Shown here one piece after another: positions 1 to 9,638 of a stretch of DNA of 64,000 bases. The position numbers and the translations under genes were made by a program. A model generated the notes under the pieces. The model worked only from the letters and a program-made list of their open reading frames with translations. It was not told where the DNA came from and made no database searches. Source of the stretch: Rhodoferax sp. (GTDB taxonomy: Bacteria; Pseudomonadota; Gammaproteobacteria; Burkholderiales; Burkholderiaceae_C); assembly GCF_012927445.1 (NCBI RefSeq), contig NZ_JABBPD010000001.1:372001-436000 (forward strand). Reading direction: 5' to 3'. The stretch's first letter is position 1. The number at the start of each line of letters is the position of its first letter.

Positions 1-452
1 TGGGGCTCTTCCGTGAGCATATTCGCATTGTGGCCCGCACCCGAGACTGGTTGCGCTACGAGGTGCCGGACAGATACATCCGCCGCGATGCGCGCGGCCA
101 TTACAAAGGCCAGAAACAAATCTGGTTCTTGCTTCAACTGGTGGGTCACGACTGGGATTTGAACCTGCGCGCCACCGAGCACCCCGAGTTCGATGCTTGG
201 CGCTGGCACGACTACTGGGTGCCACTCGATGCCGTGGTCGAGTTCAAGCGCGGCGTTTACGAAATGGCGTTGACCGAGTTGGCCCGCTACCTACCGCGTA
301 ACGAACACAGAAACCGCTTCTTGCGGCAAGGCATGCGGCCGCTCGATCAAGAGCAGGCATTTGAGGCCATGCCAGGTGCCAATTTCGAACTCCCTCCCGG
401 GGGCACGTTCGATCCCGATCCGCAGAGTGGCTACAGCCCTGATACACAGTAA
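1..452 (+). CDS. rppH: RNA pyrophosphohydrolase RppH (C-terminal part)
   Basis: The open frame runs in from the window edge, first whole codon at base 3, so the start and the Nudix box lie outside. The visible part matches RppH/NudH closely: the stretch [20 protein letters not shown], then [14 protein letters not shown] and [20 protein letters not shown]. RppH removes pyrophosphate from 5'-triphosphorylated mRNA and so triggers RNase E decay. The Pro/Gly-rich tail after the conserved helix is usual for Burkholderiales. The GTG at base 30 is internal, not the true start. The next gene starts 6 nt downstream, so the two are probably cotranscribed. Confidence 0.93.
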   Translation, partial: GLFREHIRIVARTRDWLRYEVPDRYIRRDARGHYKGQKQIWFLLQLVGHDWDLNLRATEHPEFDAWRWHDYWVPLDAVVEFKRGVYEMALTELARYLPRNEHRNRFLRQGMRPLDQEQAFEAMPGANFELPPGGTFDPDPQSGYSPDTQ

Positions 453-458
453 AGACGC

Positions 459-938
459 ATGAAAATTAAAAAGCTATTCTGGCTTGGCCTGACGCTGGCC
501 GCATTGAGTGCATCGGCCCAGGTGGTCACCGACCCCGACTGGAAAGAAACCGAAGCGCCCGCGCCGCCCGCCTTTAACAAGGACAAGCTGATTCCTCTGG
601 ACATGCCGAACTATGTCACGCTCAAGTTTGGCGTTGATCCGGCAACTTTGATCATTACCCCGGACAGCATCGTTCGCTATGTGGTGGTCACCGCCAACGC
701 GACCGGCTCGATCGGTGCGATGTACGAGGGAATTCGCTGCGCGACCTGGGAAGTGAAGACTTATGCCCGCTACAACGCCAACGGGCAATGGTCGGCCGTG
801 CGTGATCCGCAATGGGAAAGCCTGAGTGACAACCGGCCCTCCAAGCATGCGTTCGTGCTGGCAAGAAAAGGAATCTGCGACAGCGGCTCAACCACCGCCA
901 ATTCCGTGGCGGACATTGTCAAAGCCTTGAAAAACTAG
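459..938 (+). CDS. CNP1-like secreted protein
   Basis: A 159-residue protein with a clear Sec signal peptide (basic MKIKK, hydrophobic 6-18, likely AXA cleavage near ASAQ). The rest resembles the CNP1-like family, named from a cryptic neisserial protein and common in Betaproteobacteria next to rppH and proB. The body has conserved YVVVTANATGSIGAMYEGIRC and a late cysteine in KGICDSG that could form a disulphide with the one in RCATWEV. The protein is presumably periplasmic or loosely attached to the outer membrane; its function is unknown. It lies 6 nt after rppH and converges on proB. Confidence 0.8.
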   Translation: MKIKKLFWLGLTLAALSASAQVVTDPDWKETEAPAPPAFNKDKLIPLDMPNYVTLKFGVDPATLIITPDSIVRYVVVTANATGSIGAMYEGIRCATWEVKTYARYNANGQWSAVRDPQWESLSDNRPSKHAFVLARKGICDSGSTTANSVADIVKALKN

Positions 939-966
939 CCTAACGGCGCAGCCCGAAATGGGCGTA

Positions 967-2103
967 TTACCGGGTCAGCACCAGATTGTCCCGATGCACC
1001 ATTTCCGGCTCGGCGGCATAGCCCAGTAGTTTTTCAAATTCACTGGAAGGCTTGCGGCAAATCAGGCGTGCCTCGGCACTGGCGTAATTCGCCAAACCGC
1101 GGGCCATCTCGGCGCCGAGTGCATCCCGGATGGCAATCACGTCACCGCGGGAAAAATCGCCGTCAACGGCCGTCATGCCGATGGGCAGCAGGCTTTTGCC
1201 CTCGTCGCGCAACTTGTCGACCGCACCATCATCAACCGTCACCGACCCACGCAACTGAAGATGATCGGCGATCCATTGTTTGCGGGCCTGCATTTTTTGG
1301 GTCTGCGCTACCAGCAATGTGCCAATCGGCTCACCCTGGCTCAAGCGCACCAGCACGTCCGGCTCACGCCCCCAGGCGATCACGGTGGAGGCACCGGAAC
1401 CGGCGGCCCGCTTGGCTGCCAGAATTTTGGTGATCATGCCGCCGCGCCCCAGACTGGATCCCGCACCGCCGGCCATCGCCTCCAGCGCCGGGTCGCCCGC
1501 CTTGGCCTCATGAACAAACTGGGCAGAGGCGTCTTTGCGCGGATCAGCGGTAAAAAGTCCTTTTTGGTCGGTCAGAATGACCAGGGCATCGGCATCCACC
1601 AGATTGGCCACCAGCGCGCCCAAGGTGTCGTTGTCACCAAACTTGATTTCGTCGTTGACCACCGTGTCGTTTTCATTGATCACCGGCACCACGCCCAGCT
1701 TGAGCAACGTCAGCAGAGTCGAACGTGCGTTCAGGTAGCGCTCGCGGTCGGCCAGGTCCGCATGCGTCAGCAGCACCTGCGCGCTGCCCAGGCCGTTTTC
1801 ACGCAGCTTGGTTTCGTACACATGCGCCAGCCCCATCTGCCCCACGGCGGCGGCAGCCTGCAGTTCATGAATAGCGTGTGGCCGACTGCTCCAACCCAGG
1901 CGTTTCATGCCTTCCGCAATGGCGCCACTGGACACCATGATGACCTCACGCCCGCCACGCACCAGCAGCGACATCTGGCGGCACCATTCACCAATGGCCG
2001 CCTCATCCAGCCCGCGCCCTTCGTCCGTCACCAGACTGGAGCCCACCTTGACGACGATGCGCCTGGCATCACGCAATACAAACGAAGCAGTTTCTATAGT
2101 CAT
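967..2103 (-). CDS. proB: Glutamate 5-kinase ProB
   Basis: ATP-dependent phosphorylation of glutamate, first step of proline synthesis. The 378-residue length fits the two-domain form: an amino-acid-kinase domain (VVKVGSS at 17-23, NENDTVV at 143-149, FGDND at 155-159) and a C-terminal PUA domain from about residue 280. ATG start at 2103. A copy of the dispersed palindromic repeat lies just upstream, between proB and the end of obg. proA is not adjacent, as is common in Betaproteobacteria, where proB follows obg. Confidence 0.97.
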   Translation of the reverse strand: MTIETASFVLRDARRIVVKVGSSLVTDEGRGLDEAAIGEWCRQMSLLVRGGREVIMVSSGAIAEGMKRLGWSSRPHAIHELQAAAAVGQMGLAHVYETKLRENGLGSAQVLLTHADLADRERYLNARSTLLTLLKLGVVPVINENDTVVNDEIKFGDNDTLGALVANLVDADALVILTDQKGLFTADPRKDASAQFVHEAKAGDPALEAMAGGAGSSLGRGGMITKILAAKRAAGSGASTVIAWGREPDVLVRLSQGEPIGTLLVAQTQKMQARKQWIADHLQLRGSVTVDDGAVDKLRDEGKSLLPIGMTAVDGDFSRGDVIAIRDALGAEMARGLANYASAEARLICRKPSSEFEKLLGYAAEPEMVHRDNLVLTR

Positions 2104-2108
2104 AATGG

Positions 2109-2155
2109 CCTGCAGCCCCCGTCAATCAAGCGCAAGGCGCTACAAATAAAATAGC
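2109..2155 (+). repeat. Dispersed palindromic repeat, copy 1
   Basis: Intergenic between obg and proB. It reads GCAGCCCCCGTCAATC, then GCGCAAGGCGC, and ends in the 17-nt inverted repeat GCTACAAATAAAATAGC (2139-2155). This is the same layout (pyrimidine-rich CTAGCCCCCGTC half plus GCTAY-N7-RTAGC hairpin) as copies near 13.3, 31.9, 34.4, 47.0, 51.9 and 56.7 kb. Confidence 0.65.
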
Positions 2156-2164
2156 GTTTTTACG

Positions 2165-3558
<1,394 letters not shown>

Positions 3559-3570
3559 GACTCTTACCTC

Positions 3571-3882
3571 TTAAGAAACAATCGCACCAATCAGCAGTTC
3601 TGTGAACTGTTGACGATGCCCTTGACGTTTCTGGTAATGCTTACGACGGCGCATTTTGAAAATGCTGACCTTGTCGTGCTTGCCGTGTGCTAGAACGGTG
3701 ACACTCACCGTTGCGCCGGACACCAAGGGAGTACCAACTTTAAGCTCTGCGCCGTTGCCGACCGCCAAAACCTCGTTGAACACAATCTCTTGGCCTACGT
3801 CCGCAGCAATCTGTTCTACTTTAATTTTTTCGCCGGCTGCAACTCGATATTGCTTGCCGCCGGTTTTTATGACCGCGTACAT
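3571..3882 (-). CDS. rplU: 50S ribosomal protein L21
   Basis: At 103 residues this is normal length. It starts [14 protein letters not shown] and carries the conserved [20 protein letters not shown] block with the [13 protein letters not shown] signature at the C-terminus. It binds 23S rRNA. It is the first gene of rplU-rpmA-obg, with a candidate promoter about 50 nt upstream. Confidence 0.99.
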   Translation of the reverse strand: MYAVIKTGGKQYRVAAGEKIKVEQIAADVGQEIVFNEVLAVGNGAELKVGTPLVSGATVSVTVLAHGKHDKVSIFKMRRRKHYQKRQGHRQQFTELLIGAIVS

Positions 3883-3931
3883 GTTGACCTCTTCAATTTA
3901 GCTCCGGGAACGAATTTTCTCAGAGCCCTAA

Positions 3932-3960
3932 ATTATAACGCAGCGTTCCTTTAACAGCAA
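3932..3960 (-). promoter_or_regulatory. Candidate sigma70 promoter for rplU-rpmA-obg
   Basis: On the minus strand a perfect TATAAT (3932-3937) lies 17 nt from a weaker TTGCTG (3955-3960). The start point would be near 3925, giving a leader of about 40 nt before rplU. The call comes from motif match and spacing only. Confidence 0.5.
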
Positions 3961-4000
3961 ACAGGGCCGCTTCGCCCAGATTTCAACGCATTCAGCTTTC

Positions 4001-4006
4001 TATAAT
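4001..4006 (+). promoter_or_regulatory. Candidate -10 box for ispB
   Basis: A perfect TATAAT lies 26 nt before the TTG start at 4032, in the divergent rplU-ispB interval. No good -35 is visible at 16-18 nt, only TTTCAA closer in. The implied start point near 4013 would leave a very short leader before the TTG. Confidence 0.4.
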
Positions 4007-4031
4007 CCGCGCACACAACTGGTCATCTGTT

Positions 4032-5015
4032 TTGCAAGTCAATCCCTCAAGCCCCACTCCTTCTATGTCCATCATCGCGCAGGATATGCACGAAGTGGAT
4101 CAAGTCATCGCCCGCCGACTGGACTCTGGCGTTCCCCTCATCGGCCAAGTATCGCGCTACATCATTGCCGCAGGCGGCAAGCGATTAAGGCCTGCACTTC
4201 TCTTGCTGACCAGCGGGGCTTTGGGCTATCGAGGCGAACAGCGGTTCAATCTGGCGGCCGTGGTGGAATTCATCCATACCGCGACCTTGTTGCACGACGA
4301 TGTGGTGGACGACTCTGCCTTGCGCCGGGGCAACGCCACCGCCAATGAAACCTTCGGCAACCCAGCCAGCGTGCTGGTGGGCGATTTTTTGTATTCCCGT
4401 GCCTTCCAGATGATGGTTGATGCCCAGAACATGCGCGTCATGCAAGTCCTGGCCGATGCCACCAACGTCATCGCTGAAGGTGAGGTGATGCAGCTGATGA
4501 ACATGCACAACGCTGCCCTGGATGAGGCCGGTTACTTGCAGGTCATCCGCTCCAAAACCGCCAAATTATTCGAGGCCAGTGCCAAGGTCGGGGCAATCCT
4601 GGCGGGAAGCACGCCTGCGATGGAAGAGGCTTGCGCTGTTTATGGCCAAGCACTCGGCACCGCCTTTCAGGTCATTGATGACCTGCTTGACTACACCGGT
4701 GATGCTGAGGTCATGGGGAAAAATCTGGGTGATGACCTGCGCGAAGGCAAAATCACATTACCCCTGATTGCCGCCATGCAACGGGGCACCTCGGGCCAGA
4801 TGGAAACCATCAAGACGGCGATTGAGACGGGTGATGTCGCAATGCTGGATGAGGTCGTGAGCATCGTCAAAACAACGGGCGCACTGGACGTTGCTCGGCT
4901 GGCCGCAAAACAGGAAGCGCAACGAGCCAGCGCCGCGGCCAGGCAACTTCCGCCAGGACCACACACCGAGTGTTTGATACAATTATCGACTCAGTTGCTT
5001 GAGCGCCAGTATTAA
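4032..5015 (+). CDS. ispB: Octaprenyl diphosphate synthase IspB
   Basis: Trans-prenyltransferase that makes the ubiquinone side chain from IPP and a prenyl diphosphate primer. From the TTG start it has 327 residues. Both aspartate-rich motifs are present: first DDVVD at 89-93 (in [15 protein letters not shown]), second DDLLD at 216-220. The GGKRLRP substrate motif is near 48-54. Start is uncertain: the TTG at 4032 gives an N-terminus like E. coli IspB, while an in-frame ATG at 4065 gives a protein 11 residues shorter. Neither has a strong Shine-Dalgarno. tRNA-Pro follows 28 nt after the stop, a common Burkholderiales order. Confidence 0.94.
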   Translation: MQVNPSSPTPSMSIIAQDMHEVDQVIARRLDSGVPLIGQVSRYIIAAGGKRLRPALLLLTSGALGYRGEQRFNLAAVVEFIHTATLLHDDVVDDSALRRGNATANETFGNPASVLVGDFLYSRAFQMMVDAQNMRVMQVLADATNVIAEGEVMQLMNMHNAALDEAGYLQVIRSKTAKLFEASAKVGAILAGSTPAMEEACAVYGQALGTAFQVIDDLLDYTGDAEVMGKNLGDDLREGKITLPLIAAMQRGTSGQMETIKTAIETGDVAMLDEVVSIVKTTGALDVARLAAKQEAQRASAAARQLPPGPHTECLIQLSTQLLERQY

Positions 5016-5043
5016 AACTGAGTGCGCACAGTGACAGAAATAT

Positions 5044-5120
<77 letters not shown>

Positions 5121-5129
5121 AACAAATCA

Positions 5130-5168
5130 ATGGGCGAGCACTTTTACAGTGCTCGCCCATTTTGTTTT
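5130..5168 (+). terminator. Rho-independent terminator after tRNA-Pro
   Basis: A 12-bp perfect stem (ATGGGCGAGCAC at 5130-5141 with GTGCTCGCCCAT at 5149-5160) has a 7-nt loop and is followed by TTTGTTTTTT. It ends the tRNA-Pro transcript. Confidence 0.9.
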
Positions 5169-5170
5169 TT

Positions 5171-5386
5171 GACTCTGATTGTCTTCGTTACCCCAACCAT
5201 GGCAAAAGCTAAGCTAAGCTTAGCCACGCCATTGTCCCAACCGCTATTCGTGATTCCCGCGTTTCAGATGCCGTCAGATATCCCGAGATGAATGCATTCT
5301 CTTTAAGCACCTCTACACGGCGCGCCAAAGCGCTGCGTCTACACTGATTCAATAAAAACCAGTTTGATGCAAGGGAGGAGTTCGAC
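5171..5386. other. Non-coding leader of the island
   Basis: About 215 nt between the tRNA-Pro terminator and the first island gene. It holds a short palindromic run, GCTAAGCTAAGCTTAGC, near 5208-5224. I see no integrase fragment or other gene here, and no convincing -35/-10 pair. Confidence 0.4.
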
Positions 5387-6055
5387 ATGGGTCTTGAAGA
5401 CCGTGATTACATGCATGAACGAAATGCAGAGGTTTTCGAAAAACGAAATTTCACTCAAAACCATCCCTTTCGATCTATGCTCTGGATGGTCCTAACTTGG
5501 ACTACGATGCTTTTTCTGCTGTACCAATCATTTCTTTGGCTGGAATCTTACAAAGAAGCCAGAAATAAAATTATGCCAAGCAGCAAGGTAGAGACACCAG
5601 AAAAGAAAACTGCAACGAGTCACGGAAAGAATGTGCCGTCAACCACTGAGAGTAGCCAACAAAACGCCCCTGCAGGATCAGCATTACCAGTCCCGGATAC
5701 GCGCAACACGGTTACGAAGTGCCTGCTCAATGGCCAAGTCACTTTTACCGACGGCAAATGCCCAAGTGGTTCGACAAACTCTTACGTGACGGTCAGCACT
5801 GGAAATGTTGCTCACGTAGTACCTCCGGCATTCATTCCAACCACACCAAAAATCCAACCACTGGTAGTCATGCAGCAGCCTGCTGCAGAAACTAACAATG
5901 TTGCGTCGATGAAAGAATCTGAATGCGGTTTTTTAAACCATCAAGTTGATCAACTTGATGCGTTAGCCAGACAACCTCTTTCCAGTCAGTCACAGGATTC
6001 AATAAGCGAGCAACGTAAAAAATATCGATCAAGACAGTTTGCTTTGCACTGTTAA
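5387..6055 (+). CDS. Single-pass membrane protein of unknown function
   Basis: A 222-residue protein with a strong GGGAGGAG ribosome site 6 nt before the ATG. Residues 1-28 are polar and charged, 29-52 form one transmembrane helix (MLWMVLTWTTMLFLLYQSFL), and 55-105 are a Lys/Ser/Thr/Pro-rich linker. At 111-127 KCLLNGQVTFTDGKC resembles the DUF4124-type two-cysteine motif found in many proteobacterial envelope proteins. The tail (178-222) has two more cysteines and is rich in Gln/Arg. Topology is probably N-in with the linker and cysteine part in the periplasm. Function unknown. Codon use is more A/T-ending than in the flanking genes. Confidence 0.6.
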   Translation: MGLEDRDYMHERNAEVFEKRNFTQNHPFRSMLWMVLTWTTMLFLLYQSFLWLESYKEARNKIMPSSKVETPEKKTATSHGKNVPSTTESSQQNAPAGSALPVPDTRNTVTKCLLNGQVTFTDGKCPSGSTNSYVTVSTGNVAHVVPPAFIPTTPKIQPLVVMQQPAAETNNVASMKESECGFLNHQVDQLDALARQPLSSQSQDSISEQRKKYRSRQFALHC

Positions 6056-6281
6056 GCAGATACGGTATTTCTCCATTGGAGTTGATGCGAATCTTTGCGC
6101 TATTTCAATCGACGGCGTCTCTGCATTGCTGACTGCCATGTAAGCGGCAGCTTGAGACTGCAAGCCGACTTTCAAATTCCCAGTCAACAGTCATTCAATG
6201 TTCAGCGAACGGCGGTACCAAATTGATTCTCATCTGACGAATTATTCGTACTGTGACCTATCCAGTTTTTTCAAGTGACAG
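6056..6281. other. Intergenic stretch inside the island
   Basis: About 226 nt without a supportable gene. The minus strand has only a 29-codon ATG frame with no ribosome site, and the sequence resembles degraded non-coding DNA. I see no clear promoter. Confidence 0.35.
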
Positions 6282-6845
6282 ATGAAACTTTCACCAGACA
6301 ATGCAAAAATTTACGAGTTGTTATATTTGCCCAGCATGCACCAAGCAAACAACCTTCCCTTGACGACTGAAGCAATTGCTTCTGCTGTTCTAATCCTGAC
6401 TTGGTTAGTCGTCTTGCGCTCGATTCGGTATTCGAAGTGGCAGCTTGCAATGATCAGCCTGCCCGGGACAGTTATGCATGAAGCATTGCATGGGATGGTG
6501 GGATTGGTTCTTTTGGCCAAACCTAAGTCGTTTTCAATCTTCCCCAAGCGACAAGGGAACACTTGGGTGTTGGGTTCGGTTGGGTTTACCAATCTGAATA
6601 TCTGGAACGCCGCACCCGTTGCGTTTGCGCCTTTGCTGATGCTCGGTATCGGATGGCTGTTATACGTGAATTGGATGCTGCCAACTTTTCTGGTTGCCAA
6701 TTACTTGATTTGGGTTGCGTCTGGATACCTAACGGCTTGCTCACTGTTTTCATGCATCCCATCAGCCACAGACTTTGAGGTTGGGGCATGGTCCGGATTG
6801 ATGTACGGCGGTATCGGACTAGGGGTTTGGTATTTCGTTCATTGA
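6282..6845 (+). CDS. Putative membrane zinc metallopeptidase (M50-like)
   Basis: A 187-residue multi-pass protein. Hydrophobic segments lie at about 30-46, 54-80, 105-128, 130-155 and 165-186. Residues 66-70 read HEALH, an HExxH zinc site at the end of a membrane segment after a PG turn (SLPGTVMHEALHGMVGLVLL). This is the arrangement of M50/site-2-protease-like membrane peptidases and of related DUF3267-type proteins. A later SVGFTNLNIWNAAPVAFAPL block with an asparagine could hold the third ligand. Which M50-like family it belongs to, and whether it is active, is not decided here. Its island neighbours offer no obvious substrate. Confidence 0.55.
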   Translation: MKLSPDNAKIYELLYLPSMHQANNLPLTTEAIASAVLILTWLVVLRSIRYSKWQLAMISLPGTVMHEALHGMVGLVLLAKPKSFSIFPKRQGNTWVLGSVGFTNLNIWNAAPVAFAPLLMLGIGWLLYVNWMLPTFLVANYLIWVASGYLTACSLFSCIPSATDFEVGAWSGLMYGGIGLGVWYFVH

Positions 6846-6915
6846 GTCAAAGATCAAGTTCAACCGTTTCCCGTCGATAAAAAGATACGATTGAAGCCAT
6901 CTTGAAAGCCCATTT

Positions 6916-7116
6916 ATGAACATATCCAGTACAACTTCAGTACAAGCAGCAACCTCTGCTGCTTCGAGTGAAACCGCCGGCAGTGTGAACATTTTGGTAT
7001 TGAAAAAAGCATTGGACATTCAAGCTACGGCAGCAATGACATTGTTGCAAGCTCTCCCACAACCGCCCTTGGCGACAGACGGGTCAGTGGGCACTCAGAT
7101 CAACACTTTTGCTTGA
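6916..7116 (+). CDS. YjfB-like putative motility protein
   Basis: A 66-residue protein: a Ser/Thr/Ala-rich start, then NILVLKKALDIQATAAMTLLQALPQP and a GTQINTFA tail. The small YjfB family (PF14070, labelled putative motility protein) has the same plan: a leading amphipathic piece, a V-L-K-K-A-L-D helix and a short polar tail. No signal peptide or membrane helix is present. It lies 70 nt after the metallopeptidase-like gene and 49 nt before the next island gene. The motility role is only a family label. Confidence 0.5.
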   Translation: MNISSTTSVQAATSAASSETAGSVNILVLKKALDIQATAAMTLLQALPQPPLATDGSVGTQINTFA

Positions 7117-7165
7117 AATTTTTAGGTGACTAGATGGCCGTGATGTTTATCCATAAGAATGATCT

Positions 7166-7531
7166 ATGAGCATTGCATTTCCATTGAATGCGAAAGTACG
7201 TTTCACGCAAGAGCGCTTGTCCATCTTGACAACACGCGATAGGCAAGGTTTAGCGGGACGCATCGGTGTAACTCAAACTGATAGCACTCTCGTTCGAAAA
7301 CCTACGGTTTATTTTCCGTCGGACGGCGTCAATCAAGTGCTTCGCTTGTTTCGCGTAGACCCGAGTCACATTGAACTGGTTGAAAACTCACCCGATAACG
7401 AAATCACGCCCGACCATAACGATGGCGAAGATCACTCTGATCCCGCACATGGCACTGCTGATGTGGTGGCCTCTGCCCCTGACGGCGACGACAATCTTTC
7501 CCAGAGTGAAATGGACAACTTATTTGATTAA
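7166..7531 (+). CDS. Hypothetical protein ending in a FliM-like CheY-binding peptide
   Basis: A 121-residue soluble protein. Residues 1-75 look like a small beta-rich domain (KVRFTQERLSILTTRDRQG, VYFPSDG, LRLFRVDPSHIELV). Residues 76-108 are an acidic Asp/Glu/His-rich linker. The end is NLSQSEMDNLFD (110-121). This resembles the LSQ-E-I-D-LL/LF motif at the N-terminus of flagellar switch protein FliM and of FliN/FliY homologues, which in FliM binds CheY-P. The family is not recognised, and the function is inferred from the motif only. Confidence 0.5.
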   Translation: MSIAFPLNAKVRFTQERLSILTTRDRQGLAGRIGVTQTDSTLVRKPTVYFPSDGVNQVLRLFRVDPSHIELVENSPDNEITPDHNDGEDHSDPAHGTADVVASAPDGDDNLSQSEMDNLFD

Positions 7532-7725
7532 GACCTCGACGCGTTCATGGACTTGGCGTGTGGCTAGTTCCAAGGCTATCAGACACACGCAGAGCGACTT
7601 TAATTTGTGTATCAGCCACAGCGCTTAAAGATTAGGCAAAGTGTGATCAATCGGTGTGATTAATTTCGTGAAAATTAACCAAAAACACTTGTATTCTCAA
7701 TAAGTTAAGCCCATTTGGTCGGAAT

Positions 7726-7756
7726 TCCTCTCATTCCGACCATACAAATCAATGGG
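7726..7756 (+). repeat. Second copy of tRNA-Pro 3' end (candidate att site)
   Basis: Identical to 5104-5134 except at one position (T at 7743 for A at 5121). The first 17 nt are the tRNA 3' end including CCA, and the last 13 (ACAAATCAATGGG) match flanking DNA. The preceding bases do not form the rest of a tRNA, so this is not a functional tRNA. Confidence 0.75.
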
Positions 7757-7790
7757 TTAGCTCTGATGGCGAGCTAGCCCATTTTGCTTT
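7752..7790 (+). terminator. Terminator-like hairpin, relic of the tRNA-Pro terminator
   Basis: A stem ATGGGTTAGCTC (7752-7763) / GAGCTAGCCCAT (7771-7782), with one G-T wobble and a 7-nt loop, is followed by TTTGCTTT. It has the same stem length and outer bases as the hairpin after tRNA-Pro, so it is plausibly the original terminator displaced by the island. Confidence 0.7.
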
Positions 7791-7883
7791 CTGCGATCAA
7801 AGTCCGTCGCTTTCAATTTACATTGCCCATCCAAACGACGATTAATCGCAAAGCCCCTTCCTGACGTAGTACATTCTCGGGCT

Positions 7884-9617
7884 ATGGCCGCAGTCGAAAC
7901 CACTCCTCCTGAATCCTCCACCACCGCTCTTCCTGGACTGGGCCGTGCCCTTATTCTGGCGGGGAAACTGGGACAAAAGTCAGCGGAAGAAATCTATCTC
8001 AAAGCCAAACGTGGCCGCACCAGCTTTATCGCGGAACTCACAGGCTCCGGGGTAGTTTCGGCGGCTGACCTGGCGCACACCATGTCTTCCGCCTTTGCGG
8101 CCCCGCTGGTTGATCTGGATGCCATTGACCCTCAGCGCCTCCCCAAAGGCCTTCTGGACGGGAAAATTTGCCTTGACTATCGCGTGGTGGTCTTGAGCAA
8201 GCGGAATAACCGGCTGATTGTGGCGACCGCCGACCCGTCAGATCAACAAGCCGCTGAAAAAATCAAGTTTGCCTCGCAGTTAGGGGTTGACTGGGTTATC
8301 GCCGAATACGACAAGCTGCTGAAATTGGTTACGGCCAATGCCACGACCGCATCGGAAACGATGGACAACATTATTGGCAGCGAGTTCGAGTTCGATGAAG
8401 CGTCCGCAGAATTAGTGGCGGAAAGCGCGGAGACCACGGTTTCCGAAGTTGAGGATGCCCCGGTCGTCAAATTTTTGCACAAGATGCTGTTGGACGCCTT
8501 CAGCATGCGGGCCTCCGATTTGCACTTTGAACCCTATGAGCACAATTACCGTGTCCGCTTCCGGATTGACGGCGAGCTCAGGGAAATCGCCTCGCCCCCG
8601 ATTGCCATCAAAGACAAGCTGGCATCGCGCATCAAGGTTATTTCGAGAATGGACATCTCGGAAAAACGGGTGCCCCAAGACGGCAAGATGAAACTGAAGA
8701 TCGGACCCGACCGGGTGATCGACTTCCGGGTCAGCACCTTGCCTACGCTGTTCGGCGAAAAGATTGTGATCCGGATCCTCGACCCGAGCAGTGCCAAGTT
8801 GGGCATTGATGCCTTGGGTTATGAACCCGATGAAAAAGCACGGATGATGCAAGCCATTACCAGGCCGTACGGCATGATCTTGGTCACCGGGCCCACTGGC
8901 TCGGGCAAAACGGTCTCGTTGTACACCTGCTTGAACCTGCTGAACAAACCGGGCGTCAACATCGCCACGGCCGAAGATCCGTGCGAGATTAACTTGCCGG
9001 GCGTGAATCAGGTCAATGTCAATGACAAAGCGGGGCTCACTTTTGCGGTGGCGCTCAAATCATTCCTGCGTCAGGATCCCGACATCATCATGGTGGGTGA
9101 AATCCGCGACCTGGAGACCGCTGATATTTCCATCAAGGCGGCGCAGACCGGTCACCTGGTGCTCTCCACGCTTCACACCAACGACGCCCCCACCACGCTG
9201 ACACGCATGCGCAACATGGGCATTGCGCCCTTTAACATCGCATCCAGCGTGATCCTGATTTCGGCGCAGCGCTTGGCACGTCGCCTTTGCCCCAACTGCA
9301 AAACCCCGATCGAGATTCCCCACAAGGTATTGCTTGATGCCGGCTACACCGAGGATGAACTGGATGACAACTGGGTCTCCTACCGTGCCGTTGGTTGCTC
9401 CATGTGCAACAACGGCTACAAGGGACGGGTGGGCCTCTACCAAGTCATGCCGATCAGTGAAGAAATCCAGCGCATCATTCTGCGCGATGGCAACGCCCTG
9501 GAGATTGCAGAGCAAGCCCAGCGCGAAGGCGTTCGCACGCTCAGACAGGCCGGCCTGCACAAAGCCAAAATGGGTCTGACTTCTCTGGAAGAAGTGCTCG
9601 CTGTCACCAACGAATAA
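7884..9617 (+). CDS. pilB: Type IV pilus extension ATPase PilB
   Basis: Cytoplasmic hexameric ATPase that drives pilin polymerisation. It has 577 residues. An N-terminal MshEN-type region covers about 15-150. The ATPase domain has Walker A GPTGSGKT (336-343), an Asp box around 361-369, Walker B DPDIIMVGE (398-406), and His-box residues in STLHTND (428-434). A tetracysteine zinc site lies at C469/C472 and C505/C508, typical of the PilB/GspE family. pilC follows after 21 nt. The gene directly follows the island's right boundary. Confidence 0.97.
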   Translation: MAAVETTPPESSTTALPGLGRALILAGKLGQKSAEEIYLKAKRGRTSFIAELTGSGVVSAADLAHTMSSAFAAPLVDLDAIDPQRLPKGLLDGKICLDYRVVVLSKRNNRLIVATADPSDQQAAEKIKFASQLGVDWVIAEYDKLLKLVTANATTASETMDNIIGSEFEFDEASAELVAESAETTVSEVEDAPVVKFLHKMLLDAFSMRASDLHFEPYEHNYRVRFRIDGELREIASPPIAIKDKLASRIKVISRMDISEKRVPQDGKMKLKIGPDRVIDFRVSTLPTLFGEKIVIRILDPSSAKLGIDALGYEPDEKARMMQAITRPYGMILVTGPTGSGKTVSLYTCLNLLNKPGVNIATAEDPCEINLPGVNQVNVNDKAGLTFAVALKSFLRQDPDIIMVGEIRDLETADISIKAAQTGHLVLSTLHTNDAPTTLTRMRNMGIAPFNIASSVILISAQRLARRLCPNCKTPIEIPHKVLLDAGYTEDELDDNWVSYRAVGCSMCNNGYKGRVGLYQVMPISEEIQRIILRDGNALEIAEQAQREGVRTLRQAGLHKAKMGLTSLEEVLAVTNE

Positions 9618-9638
9618 ACCAACAATCCAAGGCACCAT

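Larger units (their letters stand above)
7532..7883. other. Island right end and pilB upstream region
   Basis: About 350 nt without a gene. It holds an AT-rich stretch (7640-7710), a perfect 9-bp inverted repeat GGTCGGAAT / ATTCCGACC with a 7-nt loop (7717-7741), the second copy of the tRNA-Pro 3' end (7726-7756), a terminator hairpin, and about 95 nt that must carry the pilB leader. No convincing pilB promoter could be picked by eye. Confidence 0.5.

Noticed and set aside
1261..2154. A 297-codon frame antisense to proB
   Set aside because: Complement of a certain gene; His/Gln-rich low-complexity translation with no recognisable domain.
7717..7745. A second tRNA-Pro gene
   Set aside because: Only the 3' 17 nt of the tRNA are present; the anticodon and D arms are missing.
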